DNA from: an uncultured Verrucomicrobiota bacterium
Lineage (GTDB): Bacteria > Verrucomicrobiota > Verrucomicrobiia > Opitutales > Opitutaceae
NCBI GenBank assembly: GCA_903919625.1
Contig: CAIXIZ010000432.1
Location: 1-11,379 of the forward strand
Direction: 5' to 3'
Length of the DNA stretch: 11,379 bases
The translations under genes were made by a program, and so were the position numbers. A model generated the notes under the pieces. The model ran no database searches, was not told the DNA's origin, and saw only the letters and a program-made list of their open reading frames with translations. Positions 1 to 5,444 of this stretch are shown piece after piece. Numbering within the stretch: position 1 is the stretch's first letter; every line of letters begins with the position of its first letter.

Positions 1-237
1 GACCGCACCATGATCCTCTATGGCTCCAACCTGGGTGATGCCAACGCCCATTCCACCACCAACATGCCGACGCTCTTCGCGGGCGGTGGCTTCCGCCACG
101 GCCAGCATCTGGCCTTTGACCGCGGACAAAATTACCCCCTGCCGAATCTCTTTGTCTCCATGCTCAACCGCATGGGCATTGCGGAAGGCAAATTTGCTTC
201 CTCCACCGGCACGATGCGGGGACTGGATCTGGTTTGA
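1..237 (+). CDS. DUF1552 family protein, C-terminal fragment (5' end outside window)
   Basis: The reading frame is open from the first base (Asp-Arg-Thr before the first ATG at 10) and stops with TGA at 235-237, so this is the tail of a longer gene. The 78 visible residues match the usual end of DUF1552 proteins as I know the family: a strand ending in LYGSNLGDANAH, then the glycine-rich FAGGGFRHGQHL, then a segment PLPNLFVSMLNRMGI and a final STGTMRGLDLV. Related DUF1552 proteins carry GSGMGDxNxH, LAGGG..HGQHL and STGTxxGL in the same order. The family is common in Planctomycetes and Verrucomicrobia, often next to large cytochrome-c/DUF1592-type proteins, and is usually exported; its function is not established. 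The upstream partner cannot be seen. Family assignment is fairly secure; any biochemical role would be a guess. Confidence 0.75.
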   Translation, partial: DRTMILYGSNLGDANAHSTTNMPTLFAGGGFRHGQHLAFDRGQNYPLPNLFVSMLNRMGIAEGKFASSTGTMRGLDLV

Positions 238-364
238 TGACCCGCCGACTGATCCATCCGTGCTGCAACCGATGAAATCTCTTCTCGCCAATGTGGGGAT
301 TAACCTCGTGGCACTTTGCGGTGTGGCGGGGAACGTAAAATGAGCCAATTTGACCGGACTTGAT

Positions 365-967
365 ATGGACAAACCCACCGCAACCTTCCTCGGCCTGTTG
401 TTCGCCGGTTTTCTCTCGGTCGCCCAGGCGGCCGAACCGGAAACCGTCATCACTTTTGATTCGGCCCAGATCGGCAAACCCGTCCCCACCTGGACGGCCA
501 AGGCGGTGGTTTTCGAACTCGCCAGCGCGCCGGTCAGAAGCCAGGCCGTTGGGCGGGTGATGTTTTTTCCCCATCTCGGTTCCGGTAAAACGGGGCCGGA
601 CAAGATTGGCATCCTCAACGCGATGGCGGAGGAACAGGCCATCCCGGTGCAGGCTTATTTTCCGATGGGGGCGTCGTCCGTCACGGTCAGTTTCTGGGCC
701 TCGACGGGCTGCCCGGCGCTTTTGGAGGCTTTCGACAAGGACGGCAATTTGCTCGACAAAGCCTCGGTCGACTCCGCGCCCAGCCGCAAGTCTCCGGCCG
801 AAATGGAGCCGAATTTCGAGCTGACGGTAAAGGGAGCGGCGATTGCCTATGTCCATTTTAGCGGCCCGCGGCGCGGTGACTTTCTTGCTGCCGAGCAGGT
901 GCGGTTCACCCCTCTGCCTGCCACGGCTCCCTCACCGGCGCCGACTGCCGCTGCGGCAACAAAGTAA
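365..967 (+). CDS. Secreted protein of unknown function, probably beta-sandwich
   Basis: A 200-residue protein. I chose the ATG at 365 over the upstream TTG at 350 because it places a clean signal peptide at the N-terminus: Lys3, a hydrophobic core FLGLLFAGFLSV, and a signal peptidase I-like site after AQA (residue 22). The mature part is rich in short beta-prone stretches (ETVITFDSAQIGKPV, VSFWASTGCPALLEAFDKDG, AIAYVHFSGP, AEQVRFTPL) and resembles carbohydrate-binding or PEP-CTERM-type jelly-roll domains in layout. I cannot assign it to a named family. It ends in an Ala/Pro/Thr-rich tail. No transmembrane anchor or lipobox is visible, so a periplasmic or secreted location is inferred. It lies 127 bases after the DUF1552 gene on the same strand. 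No Shine-Dalgarno sequence is visible. A real gene is likely because signal peptide, composition and stop all agree in this frame. Confidence 0.7.
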   Translation: MDKPTATFLGLLFAGFLSVAQAAEPETVITFDSAQIGKPVPTWTAKAVVFELASAPVRSQAVGRVMFFPHLGSGKTGPDKIGILNAMAEEQAIPVQAYFPMGASSVTVSFWASTGCPALLEAFDKDGNLLDKASVDSAPSRKSPAEMEPNFELTVKGAAIAYVHFSGPRRGDFLAAEQVRFTPLPATAPSPAPTAAAATK

Positions 968-968
968 C

Positions 969-982
969 CGGTGGCCCCACCG
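969..982 (+). other. GC-rich stem-loop just after a stop codon
   Basis: CGGTGGCCCCACCG forms a perfect 5-bp stem with a 4-base loop, beginning two bases after the TAA stop of the secreted-protein gene. It is not followed by a T-run, so it is not a canonical intrinsic terminator. It could stabilise the 3' end or be chance in GC-rich DNA. Confidence 0.25.
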
Positions 983-1041
983 CCGTGCCCCGGACTGATG
1001 TGGCTCGACTCGGGGTGCGGGACGTTTGACCTTCAGCCCCT

Positions 1042-1734
1042 ATGCGCCGGCTCGACCAACTTCTTGCCAGTCTTGGCTACTGCTCGCGCCGCGAGGCGCG
1101 GGCCTGGCTCGCCGCCGGCCGGGTGACAGTCGGGGGCCAGCCGGCCGATGATCCCGGCGCCAACGCCGACCCGGCTGCCGTCCGCATTGACGGCGAGCCG
1201 CCGGATCATCCCGACGGCCTGCTGCTCATGATGCACAAGCCCACGGGGGTCGTGTGCTCGCACGATGGGCGGGAAGGACCGCGCGTCTATGACCTGCTGC
1301 CGCCGCGCTGGGCCGCCCGCCATCCGCCAGTCACCAGTGTCGGCTGGCTCGACAAGGATACCAGCGGCCTGCTGCTGCTGACCGACCAGTCCAGGCTCGT
1401 CCACCGGCTGACCTCGCCCAGGCACAAGGTTCCGAAAGTCTACCGCGCCACGCTCGACCGCGACCTGGCGTCCGACCTGGTCGCGCGTTTTGCCAGCGGG
1501 ACGCTGCAGCTCGACGGCGAAATTGGGCCATGCGCGCCCGCGGGACTTAAAATTATTTCCGACCGCGAGGCCGAGCTGACGCTGACCGAGGGCAAGTACC
1601 ACCAGGCGCGCCGGATGTTTGCTGCCTGCGGCCTGACCGTGCTCACGCTGCACCGGACGCACTTCGGACCGCTCCCGCTCGAGGAACTTCCCGCCGGCGA
1701 ATGGCGTGGCTTGCCGCTGAATTATTTCGACTGA
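1042..1734 (+). CDS. rsuA: RsuA-family 16S rRNA pseudouridine synthase
   Basis: A 230-residue protein, matching the length of E. coli RsuA (231), which isomerises one uridine of 16S rRNA (U516 in E. coli) during small-subunit assembly. Residues 1-50 form an S4 RNA-binding domain (RRLDQLLASLGYCSRREARAWL, then GRVTVGG). The catalytic domain follows: MMHKPTGVVCSHD (63-75); the active-site segment GWLDKDTSGLLLLT (101-114) with the predicted catalytic Asp104; HRLTSPRHKVPKVYRATL (121-138), which is typical of RsuA rather than RluB/E/F; and EGKYHQARRMFAACG (183-197). One oddity: the nearly invariant Arg of GRLD is Trp102 (codon TGG at 1345-1347). The ATG at 1042 places the S4 motif at residue 2; no Shine-Dalgarno sequence precedes it. 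It is followed on the same strand by a YhbY-type gene, suggesting a ribosome-maturation operon. The exact target uridine is inferred from the family. Confidence 0.88.
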   Translation: MRRLDQLLASLGYCSRREARAWLAAGRVTVGGQPADDPGANADPAAVRIDGEPPDHPDGLLLMMHKPTGVVCSHDGREGPRVYDLLPPRWAARHPPVTSVGWLDKDTSGLLLLTDQSRLVHRLTSPRHKVPKVYRATLDRDLASDLVARFASGTLQLDGEIGPCAPAGLKIISDREAELTLTEGKYHQARRMFAACGLTVLTLHRTHFGPLPLEELPAGEWRGLPLNYFD

Positions 1735-1804
1735 GCCCGGTGGCAAGGCCGGAGGGGGAAATCTAACCTTGGCGGCGCCGCCTTTCCCGGACAGCATGGC
1801 CGTC

Positions 1805-2113
1805 ATGGACGAATCCTCACTCACCGGCGCACAGAAAACATTTTTGCGCGGCCTCGGCCAGACCCGCGATCCGTCCCTCAAGCTCGGCAAGGCCGGACTC
1901 ACGCCGGAATTTCTGCACGAGCTGCATGGCCTGCTCGACACCCATGAGCTCGTGAAGCTGCGCTTCCTGGGCGTGGCCCGCGATCAACGGGCCGGCCTGG
2001 TCGCGCGTCTGGCTGCGGAAGGCCACTGTGCCTGCGTGGGCGCGGTGGGCCACACCGCGCTCTTCTACCGGCAAAATCCGGTTCCGGCACACCGGCGCAT
2101 CACGTTTCCCTGA
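1805..2113 (+). CDS. yhbY: YhbY/CRM-domain RNA-binding protein
   Basis: A 102-residue protein consisting of one CRM (CRS1-YhbY) RNA-binding domain. Bacterial YhbY proteins associate with pre-ribosomal particles and act in ribosome assembly. Recognisable parts from the ATG at 1805: LTGAQKTFLRGLGQ, matching the family's LxxxQkxxLrxLah start; LKLGKAGLT with the GKxG loop; ELVKLRFLG; and CACVGAVGHTALFYRQNP near the end, matching the usual vGkTlvLYRp with His in place of Lys. It ends HRRITFP, much like the E. coli ending RKISLP. The start is uncertain. ATG 1796 and TTG 1769 are in frame upstream, and GGAGGGGG at 1751-1758 could serve the TTG start, giving 114 residues. I prefer 1805 because it gives the standard family N-terminus. 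The gene follows rsuA closely on the same strand, which fits a shared role. Confidence 0.85.
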   Translation: MDESSLTGAQKTFLRGLGQTRDPSLKLGKAGLTPEFLHELHGLLDTHELVKLRFLGVARDQRAGLVARLAAEGHCACVGAVGHTALFYRQNPVPAHRRITFP

Positions 2114-2134
2114 TCCCGCTGCCGTCGGGCCGGT

Positions 2135-2803
2135 TCACTGCGCCAGCTTGTCGATTTCGCTTTGCGAATAAAGGGTTCCTTCCGTCAGGGTTCGGTAGGA
2201 TTTTTCCGTCACCTTGACCGGCGGCTGCGCTTCGCCCGTTTCGACGTCCTCCAGGATGATTTCGTACTTGGGATCCAGGCGGTCGAACAGCTCCCGTTGG
2301 GTCATGGGATCGTATTCCTTGGGATCCCGGCTGACGAGTCTTCCCGGGGTGAACCGCTTTTTCGCTAGCCGTAATCTCAGGGCTGATTCCGGGTGGGCGT
2401 CAGCTTTCCCCCGGTCAATCTCCCCGGTGAGCTGATCGATGGTTTCGTTTTGAGTCCTCACCTGTTTTTGCAGCTCGCGGATGCGGTCACTTTGTCTGGA
2501 CACCTCCGCTTTGAGCGTATTGTAGGCCTGCTCCCGATCCGGCGCCGTGGCGTGGAGTTTCGCCAGTTCCGCATTGGCCTCGGCCAGCTTGGTGTCGAGG
2601 CGGCTGTGTTGCAACGTCTCGTCGTCATATTTGCCCTGCAGCAACGCAAACTTGGTGAGCTGCTCGTTGAGGCTCATCCGCAATTGTTTCTCTTTTTCGG
2701 TCGGCGCCTGATCCGGCGCCGATGCATGATTGCCTGAGCAGCCCACCACCAGCGAAGACAGCATAACCAGGATCAAGGCAAGGGGGGGACGTCTGATCAT
2801 CAT
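2135..2803 (-). CDS. Coiled-coil lipoprotein of unknown function
   Basis: A 222-residue protein read from ATG 2803 (a second ATG follows directly at 2800). The N-terminus is a lipoprotein signal: MMIRRPP, a hydrophobic stretch LALILVMLSSLVV, and the lipobox LVVGC with Cys22 as lipidated residue. Residues about 35-132 are strongly coiled-coil (KEKQLRMSLNEQL, RLDTKLAEANAELAKL, SDRIRELQKQVRTQNETIDQL), similar in style to periplasmic tether proteins. The last 80 residues form a separate polar domain (KKRFTPGRLVSRDPKEYDP, then PKYEIILEDVETGE, ending SQSEIDKLAQ) that I do not recognise. The longer reading frame to 2845 would place 14 charged residues before the signal and is less likely. No Shine-Dalgarno sequence is visible; the start is preceded by a C/T-rich tract. 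It is convergent with yhbY, 21 bases away. A structural or spacer role in the envelope is inference only. Confidence 0.78.
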   Translation of the reverse strand: MMIRRPPLALILVMLSSLVVGCSGNHASAPDQAPTEKEKQLRMSLNEQLTKFALLQGKYDDETLQHSRLDTKLAEANAELAKLHATAPDREQAYNTLKAEVSRQSDRIRELQKQVRTQNETIDQLTGEIDRGKADAHPESALRLRLAKKRFTPGRLVSRDPKEYDPMTQRELFDRLDPKYEIILEDVETGEAQPPVKVTEKSYRTLTEGTLYSQSEIDKLAQ

Positions 2804-2886
2804 GCGGGGAGGAAGGTGTGGTGCCCACCGTTGAACGGATCGCACCCGGGTTCAAGGCGATAATTCCTGAGGTTCGCAAAATCACC

Positions 2887-2986
2887 CGACAACCTTTGTC
2901 GCAGATTCCCGCTTCTCCTGAAGCGGGCTGCGCGGAGAACGTCGCCCGGCTCGGGAGAGCCGGGACGGACCGTGCGTCACCCCGTT
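2887..2986 (+). repeat. Dispersed multi-hairpin intergenic repeat, copy A
   Basis: This element recurs in opposite orientation at the end of the window. Over 2896-2980 the copies align without gaps across 85 bases with about 75 identities, and similarity continues a few bases to 2986. Hairpin 1 is CCCGCTTC/GAAGCGGG (2908-2915 with 2920-2927, loop TCCT). Hairpin 2 is CCCGGCTC/GAGCCGGG (2945-2952 with 2957-2964, loop GGGA). Both have perfect 8-bp stems and are separated by 17 bases in both copies. A further hairpin CGACAA/TTGTCG with loop CCT (2887-2901) abuts the left side. The element lies in a 268-base gap between two minus-strand lipoprotein genes (2804-3071). I see no ORF of its own and no recognised IS end. 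It resembles REP/BIME-type intergenic repeats in style, but I do not recognise the family. Confidence 0.8.
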
Positions 2987-3023
2987 TGCAAGGCTCAGGA
3001 AATGCAGCCGGTCGCGCCCGGCG

Positions 3024-3042
3024 CCTGATCTGCCAGATCAGG
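3024..3042 (-). terminator. Perfect stem-loop downstream of the glycine-zipper gene, without a U-tract
   Basis: CCTGATCT and AGATCAGG pair perfectly (8 bp) around a 3-base loop. On the minus strand the hairpin begins about 29 bases after the stop of the glycine-zipper lipoprotein gene (3072). It is followed by GC-rich sequence rather than a T-run, so efficient intrinsic termination is doubtful; it may protect a 3' end or slow polymerase. It lies outside the dispersed repeat. Confidence 0.4.
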
Positions 3043-3071
3043 GGCGGAGTCAAAGCGGGCAGCCGCACTCC

Positions 3072-3593
3072 TCAGTTCCAGTAGCCTTCGACCCAGACAG
3101 ACCCGCGGTCCGTGCGCTCCCAATGCGGGGCCATATACTGGCTGACGCGGGGCGGTAGGTTTTCATAATGCGGGGGGATCCAGACATATTCGCGGCGGGG
3201 GGTCATGGCGTAGTGTCCTTCCACCCAGACCAGATTGGGTGCCGGGGGCGGGGGCGGGGCCACGACCACCACCTGCGGTGGCGGAGGCAGTGGCGGAGGC
3301 TGTTGCACGATGTAGGTGGTGGTCGCCTCTTCCCTCGAGCGATAGACAGTGCCATGCTCGTGGTCTGCGCTGTTGCCCAAGGTGCCGCCGGCGATCGCGC
3401 CCAATAGCCCGCCAATTAATGCGCCCTGGCCGGCATTGCGGTGGCCGCTGTTGTTGCCAATGATGGCGCCGCCGAGCGCGCCCAAGGCGCCGCCGGCGAC
3501 CGCACCACGCTGGGTGTTCGGACCGCTGTCCACGCAACCGGTCAGCAACAGGGACGAGAGGAGAGGAATGAAGGCGGCGCGGCAGGTTTTCAT
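3072..3593 (-). CDS. Glycine-zipper lipoprotein with proline-rich linker and WxxGxW-type repeats
   Basis: A 173-residue lipoprotein read from ATG 3593, where the signal MKTCRAAFIPLLSSLLLTGC begins; Cys20 is the lipidation site. Residues about 30-75 form a glycine zipper (AGGALGALGGAIIGNNSGH, then ALIGGLLGAIAGGTLGNSAD), a pattern common in outer-membrane-associated bacterial lipoproteins. A proline-rich linker follows (99-119: PPPLPPPPQ, a run of Val, then PPPPPAP). The C-terminus has aromatic repeats of the WxxGxW/Y type: WVEGHY (123-128), YVWIPPHY (136-143), PHWER (156-160) and WVEGYW (167-172). In-frame ATGs upstream, including 3686, would only add polar residues before the signal, so they are not used. 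The domain order suggests an envelope-anchored protein with a stiff linker and an exposed aromatic module. Function is unknown. It lies 101 bases behind the dehydrogenase gene, on the same strand. Confidence 0.82.
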   Translation of the reverse strand: MKTCRAAFIPLLSSLLLTGCVDSGPNTQRGAVAGGALGALGGAIIGNNSGHRNAGQGALIGGLLGAIAGGTLGNSADHEHGTVYRSREEATTTYIVQQPPPLPPPPQVVVVAPPPPPAPNLVWVEGHYAMTPRREYVWIPPHYENLPPRVSQYMAPHWERTDRGSVWVEGYWN

Positions 3594-3694
3594 AGGGTGT
3601 TGGACGCCCAACCTACCCGCCGGTTCCATTTCTGCAACTCCTTTGGGAAGTCTTTGGCCAGTATGTTTTGGCCAGGGAGGCCGCATCGGGCCAT

Positions 3695-4666
3695 CTAACC
3701 CACCCGGTCCGTCAGGCTTTGGGTGCCGGTGAACGCCGCGAGATTGCCCAGGAAATGACGCACGATGGCCTCATCTTGGTCATGGCGGCCGCCGGCGGTG
3801 TGCGGAGTGAGGTAGCAGTTCGGGGTCGTCCACAACGGGCTGCTGGGCGGGAGCGGTTCAGTCTCAAACACATCCAGGCAGGCGGCGTCGAGCCGGCCGG
3901 AGCGCAATGCCTCGATGACCGCGGTTTCGTCCACCGTGGTGCCCCGGCCGACATTGTAAAACCGCGCGCCGGGCTTCATGCAGGCGAGCCGGCGGGCGTT
4001 GACGTAGCGCTGGGTGGCGGCGTTGTCGGGCAGAATGTTGATGATGTGGTCGGCCAGCGGCAGCACCGCGGTAAGCTGCTCCTCCGCCACCAGGTGGACG
4101 CCGGTCACGCTTTGCGCCCGCCGCCGGAGCGCGTAAAGTTTCAGGTCGAAGGGCGCGAACAGCGCCGTCAGCCTGCGGCCGATGGCGCCATAGCCGAGCA
4201 ACAGCACGGTCTGGCCGGTCAGCAACCGTGAGTCCGCGCGGCGGCGCAGGTGCTCCCAGCCATGGGTGCCGAGCTGGTCGCGATGCGAGGCGTGGAGCTG
4301 CCGGCCGAGCGCCAGCATGAGCGCCAGCACATGTTGGGCGCACGGGTCGGCAAACACCGCCGACATGCAGGTGAACATCGCGCCGCGGGCCCGCCACGTC
4401 TCCTGAAATTCCGGTGTGTCGTACCGCGTATAGCCTGCGCTCGTCACCTCAACCCAGCGCAGCCGGGCATTGGCCAGACAGGCCGCCGGGTCAGGCTGGC
4501 CTAACGCGATGTCAGCTTCGGCCAGAGCGGGGTCAGGCCCGCCCGCGACCAGATTGGAGACGGAGCTCTGGGCTGAAAAAATTAGCCGGTGCGGCGCGAC
4601 CCCGGCGGTGAGCAGTCGGGTGGCCGAATCCGTAAACTGGGCGTTGCACCAGATGGTCAGGGGCAT
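3695..4666 (-). CDS. D-2-hydroxyacid dehydrogenase (NAD(P)-binding)
   Basis: A 323-residue cytosolic dehydrogenase of the D-isomer-specific 2-hydroxyacid family, which reduces 2-keto acids such as glyoxylate, hydroxypyruvate or pyruvate. Visible family marks: VTSAGYTRYD (74-83) in the substrate domain; the Rossmann loop LLGYGAIGRR (156-165, GxGxxG form); ILPDNAATQRYVN (211-223); and the catalytic set Arg241 in NVGRGTTVDE, Glu270 in DVFETEPLP and His289 in LTPHTAGG. The end of the second beta-strand reads LYALRRRAQ, with arginines where NAD-specific members usually have Asp, so NADP(H) may be preferred (inference). Its ATG lies one base after the TGA of the upstream lipoprotein gene (read TGAGATG on the minus strand), so translation is probably coupled. 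The substrate cannot be read from sequence; a glyoxylate/hydroxypyruvate reductase is one candidate. Confidence 0.88.
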   Translation of the reverse strand: MPLTIWCNAQFTDSATRLLTAGVAPHRLIFSAQSSVSNLVAGGPDPALAEADIALGQPDPAACLANARLRWVEVTSAGYTRYDTPEFQETWRARGAMFTCMSAVFADPCAQHVLALMLALGRQLHASHRDQLGTHGWEHLRRRADSRLLTGQTVLLLGYGAIGRRLTALFAPFDLKLYALRRRAQSVTGVHLVAEEQLTAVLPLADHIINILPDNAATQRYVNARRLACMKPGARFYNVGRGTTVDETAVIEALRSGRLDAACLDVFETEPLPPSSPLWTTPNCYLTPHTAGGRHDQDEAIVRHFLGNLAAFTGTQSLTDRVG

Positions 4667-4667
4667 C

Positions 4668-5285
4668 TCAGGGCGCAGCCGGCAGGTTGATTTTCTGACC
4701 GGTTTTCAGCGTGGTCCAGTCCAGCCCGGGATTGGCCGCCACCAGCGCAGACATCGTAATGTTGCCATTTCGGGCGATGGTCATGGCGGTGTCGCCCTCC
4801 TTGACCGTGTAGCTCGACAGGGGGCCGCTGGCCGCGGGGGCGGCGGTGCCGCTCAGTTCGGCCAGTTTGAGGGTAAAGGGGGTGTCGGCGTTTTCCGGTG
4901 TCACATTGTTCACGCGGCCGATGCTGCTGCTCATCAGGCGCAGCCGGCCGCTGTATTCGATCAGGGCGTCCAGCCGGACATTGTGGGGTGGACGGATTTC
5001 CTCCGCCTTGTAATCAATTTGGAATGGGATCGGTTTTCCGGCGGGAGGCTGCCGGATGGTCTGCCCGGCGAAGCGCAGGTCATTTTGCGACCGGTCGACC
5101 AGCCAGACCGTAACGATGGCATCGGGCGGCAGGTTGATGCCGGGGGGGATGACCACGGTGCCGGTGATCGTATGATCGCCGACCGGACTGGGCGTGGTGT
5201 CGATGTATTTGCTGTACTGCTGGCAGCCGGCGAACGCGATGAAGCTGGTGAACAGGAGCGACGGAAGCGCGCGGAATGGTTTCAT
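4668..5285 (-). CDS. YbaY-type lipoprotein fused to a C-terminal LysM domain
   Basis: A 205-residue lipoprotein read from ATG 5285. Its signal MKPFRALPSLLFTSFIAFAGC gives lipidated Cys21. Residues about 38-142 match the YbaY/YscW-like beta-sandwich family: ITGTVVIPPGINLPPDAIVT, then VWLVDRSQND, GQTIRQPPAGKPIPFQIDY and VRLDALIEYSGRLRLMSS. After a short Ala/Gly linker, residues about 159-202 form one LysM domain (YTVKEGDTAMTIARNGNI, then LVAANPGLDW, LKTGQKINLP), which in other proteins binds peptidoglycan. The combination suggests an outer-membrane lipoprotein that holds the cell wall or places the YbaY domain near it (inference). The longer frame to 5567 adds 94 low-quality residues before the lipobox and is rejected. 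It is translationally linked to the dehydrogenase gene and diverges from the DUF2339 gene. Confidence 0.83.
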   Translation of the reverse strand: MKPFRALPSLLFTSFIAFAGCQQYSKYIDTTPSPVGDHTITGTVVIPPGINLPPDAIVTVWLVDRSQNDLRFAGQTIRQPPAGKPIPFQIDYKAEEIRPPHNVRLDALIEYSGRLRLMSSSIGRVNNVTPENADTPFTLKLAELSGTAAPAASGPLSSYTVKEGDTAMTIARNGNITMSALVAANPGLDWTTLKTGQKINLPAAP

Positions 5286-5444
5286 GACTTTGAAGGGTAG
5301 GGCCGACGAAATCGCAACCCCTGGCACCTCGCAAGCACGGACTGACCGCCAGCCGGGATGGCGTCCCAACCGTTTCACCCCAGGCTTGCTTTCACGTCCC
5401 CGGCCGGGACACTCTGGCGTGGCAGCCGGCCCAAAGCATACCCC
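5286..5444. promoter_or_regulatory. Divergent intergenic region between the lipoprotein operon and the DUF2339 gene
   Basis: This 159-base gap separates two divergent start codons, so it should hold promoters for both directions. I see no convincing -35/-10 pairs. It contains small inverted repeats: CGCCA/TGGCG (5347-5351 with 5359-5363) and GTCCC/GGGAC (5396-5400 with 5406-5410). Neither start has a Shine-Dalgarno sequence. The call rests on gene orientation alone. Confidence 0.35.

Noticed and set aside
316..341. Possible promoter TTGCGG ... TAAAAT before the secreted-protein gene
   Set aside because: The spacing is only 14 bases; shifting to 17 gives a poor -35 box.
164..856. Minus-strand frame of 230 codons opposite the DUF1552 tail and secreted-protein gene
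   Set aside because: Arg/Gly-rich translation without motifs; the plus strand has the signal peptide and family matches.
2115..2129. CCCG/CGGG stem in the convergent gap after yhbY
   Set aside because: Only 4 bp with a 7-base loop and no T-run; expected by chance at this GC content.
2840..2890. tRNA-like GGTTCAA and GGTTCGCAA segments
   Set aside because: The bases flanking these do not form a T-arm stem, and no acceptor or anticodon arm can be assembled around them.
2625..3068. Minus-strand frame through repeat copy A, sharing a GDARSVPALPSRA segment with a frame through copy B (11135-11347)
   Set aside because: The shared peptide is only the translation of the hairpin element; neither frame has other coding features, and both run into unrelated sequence.
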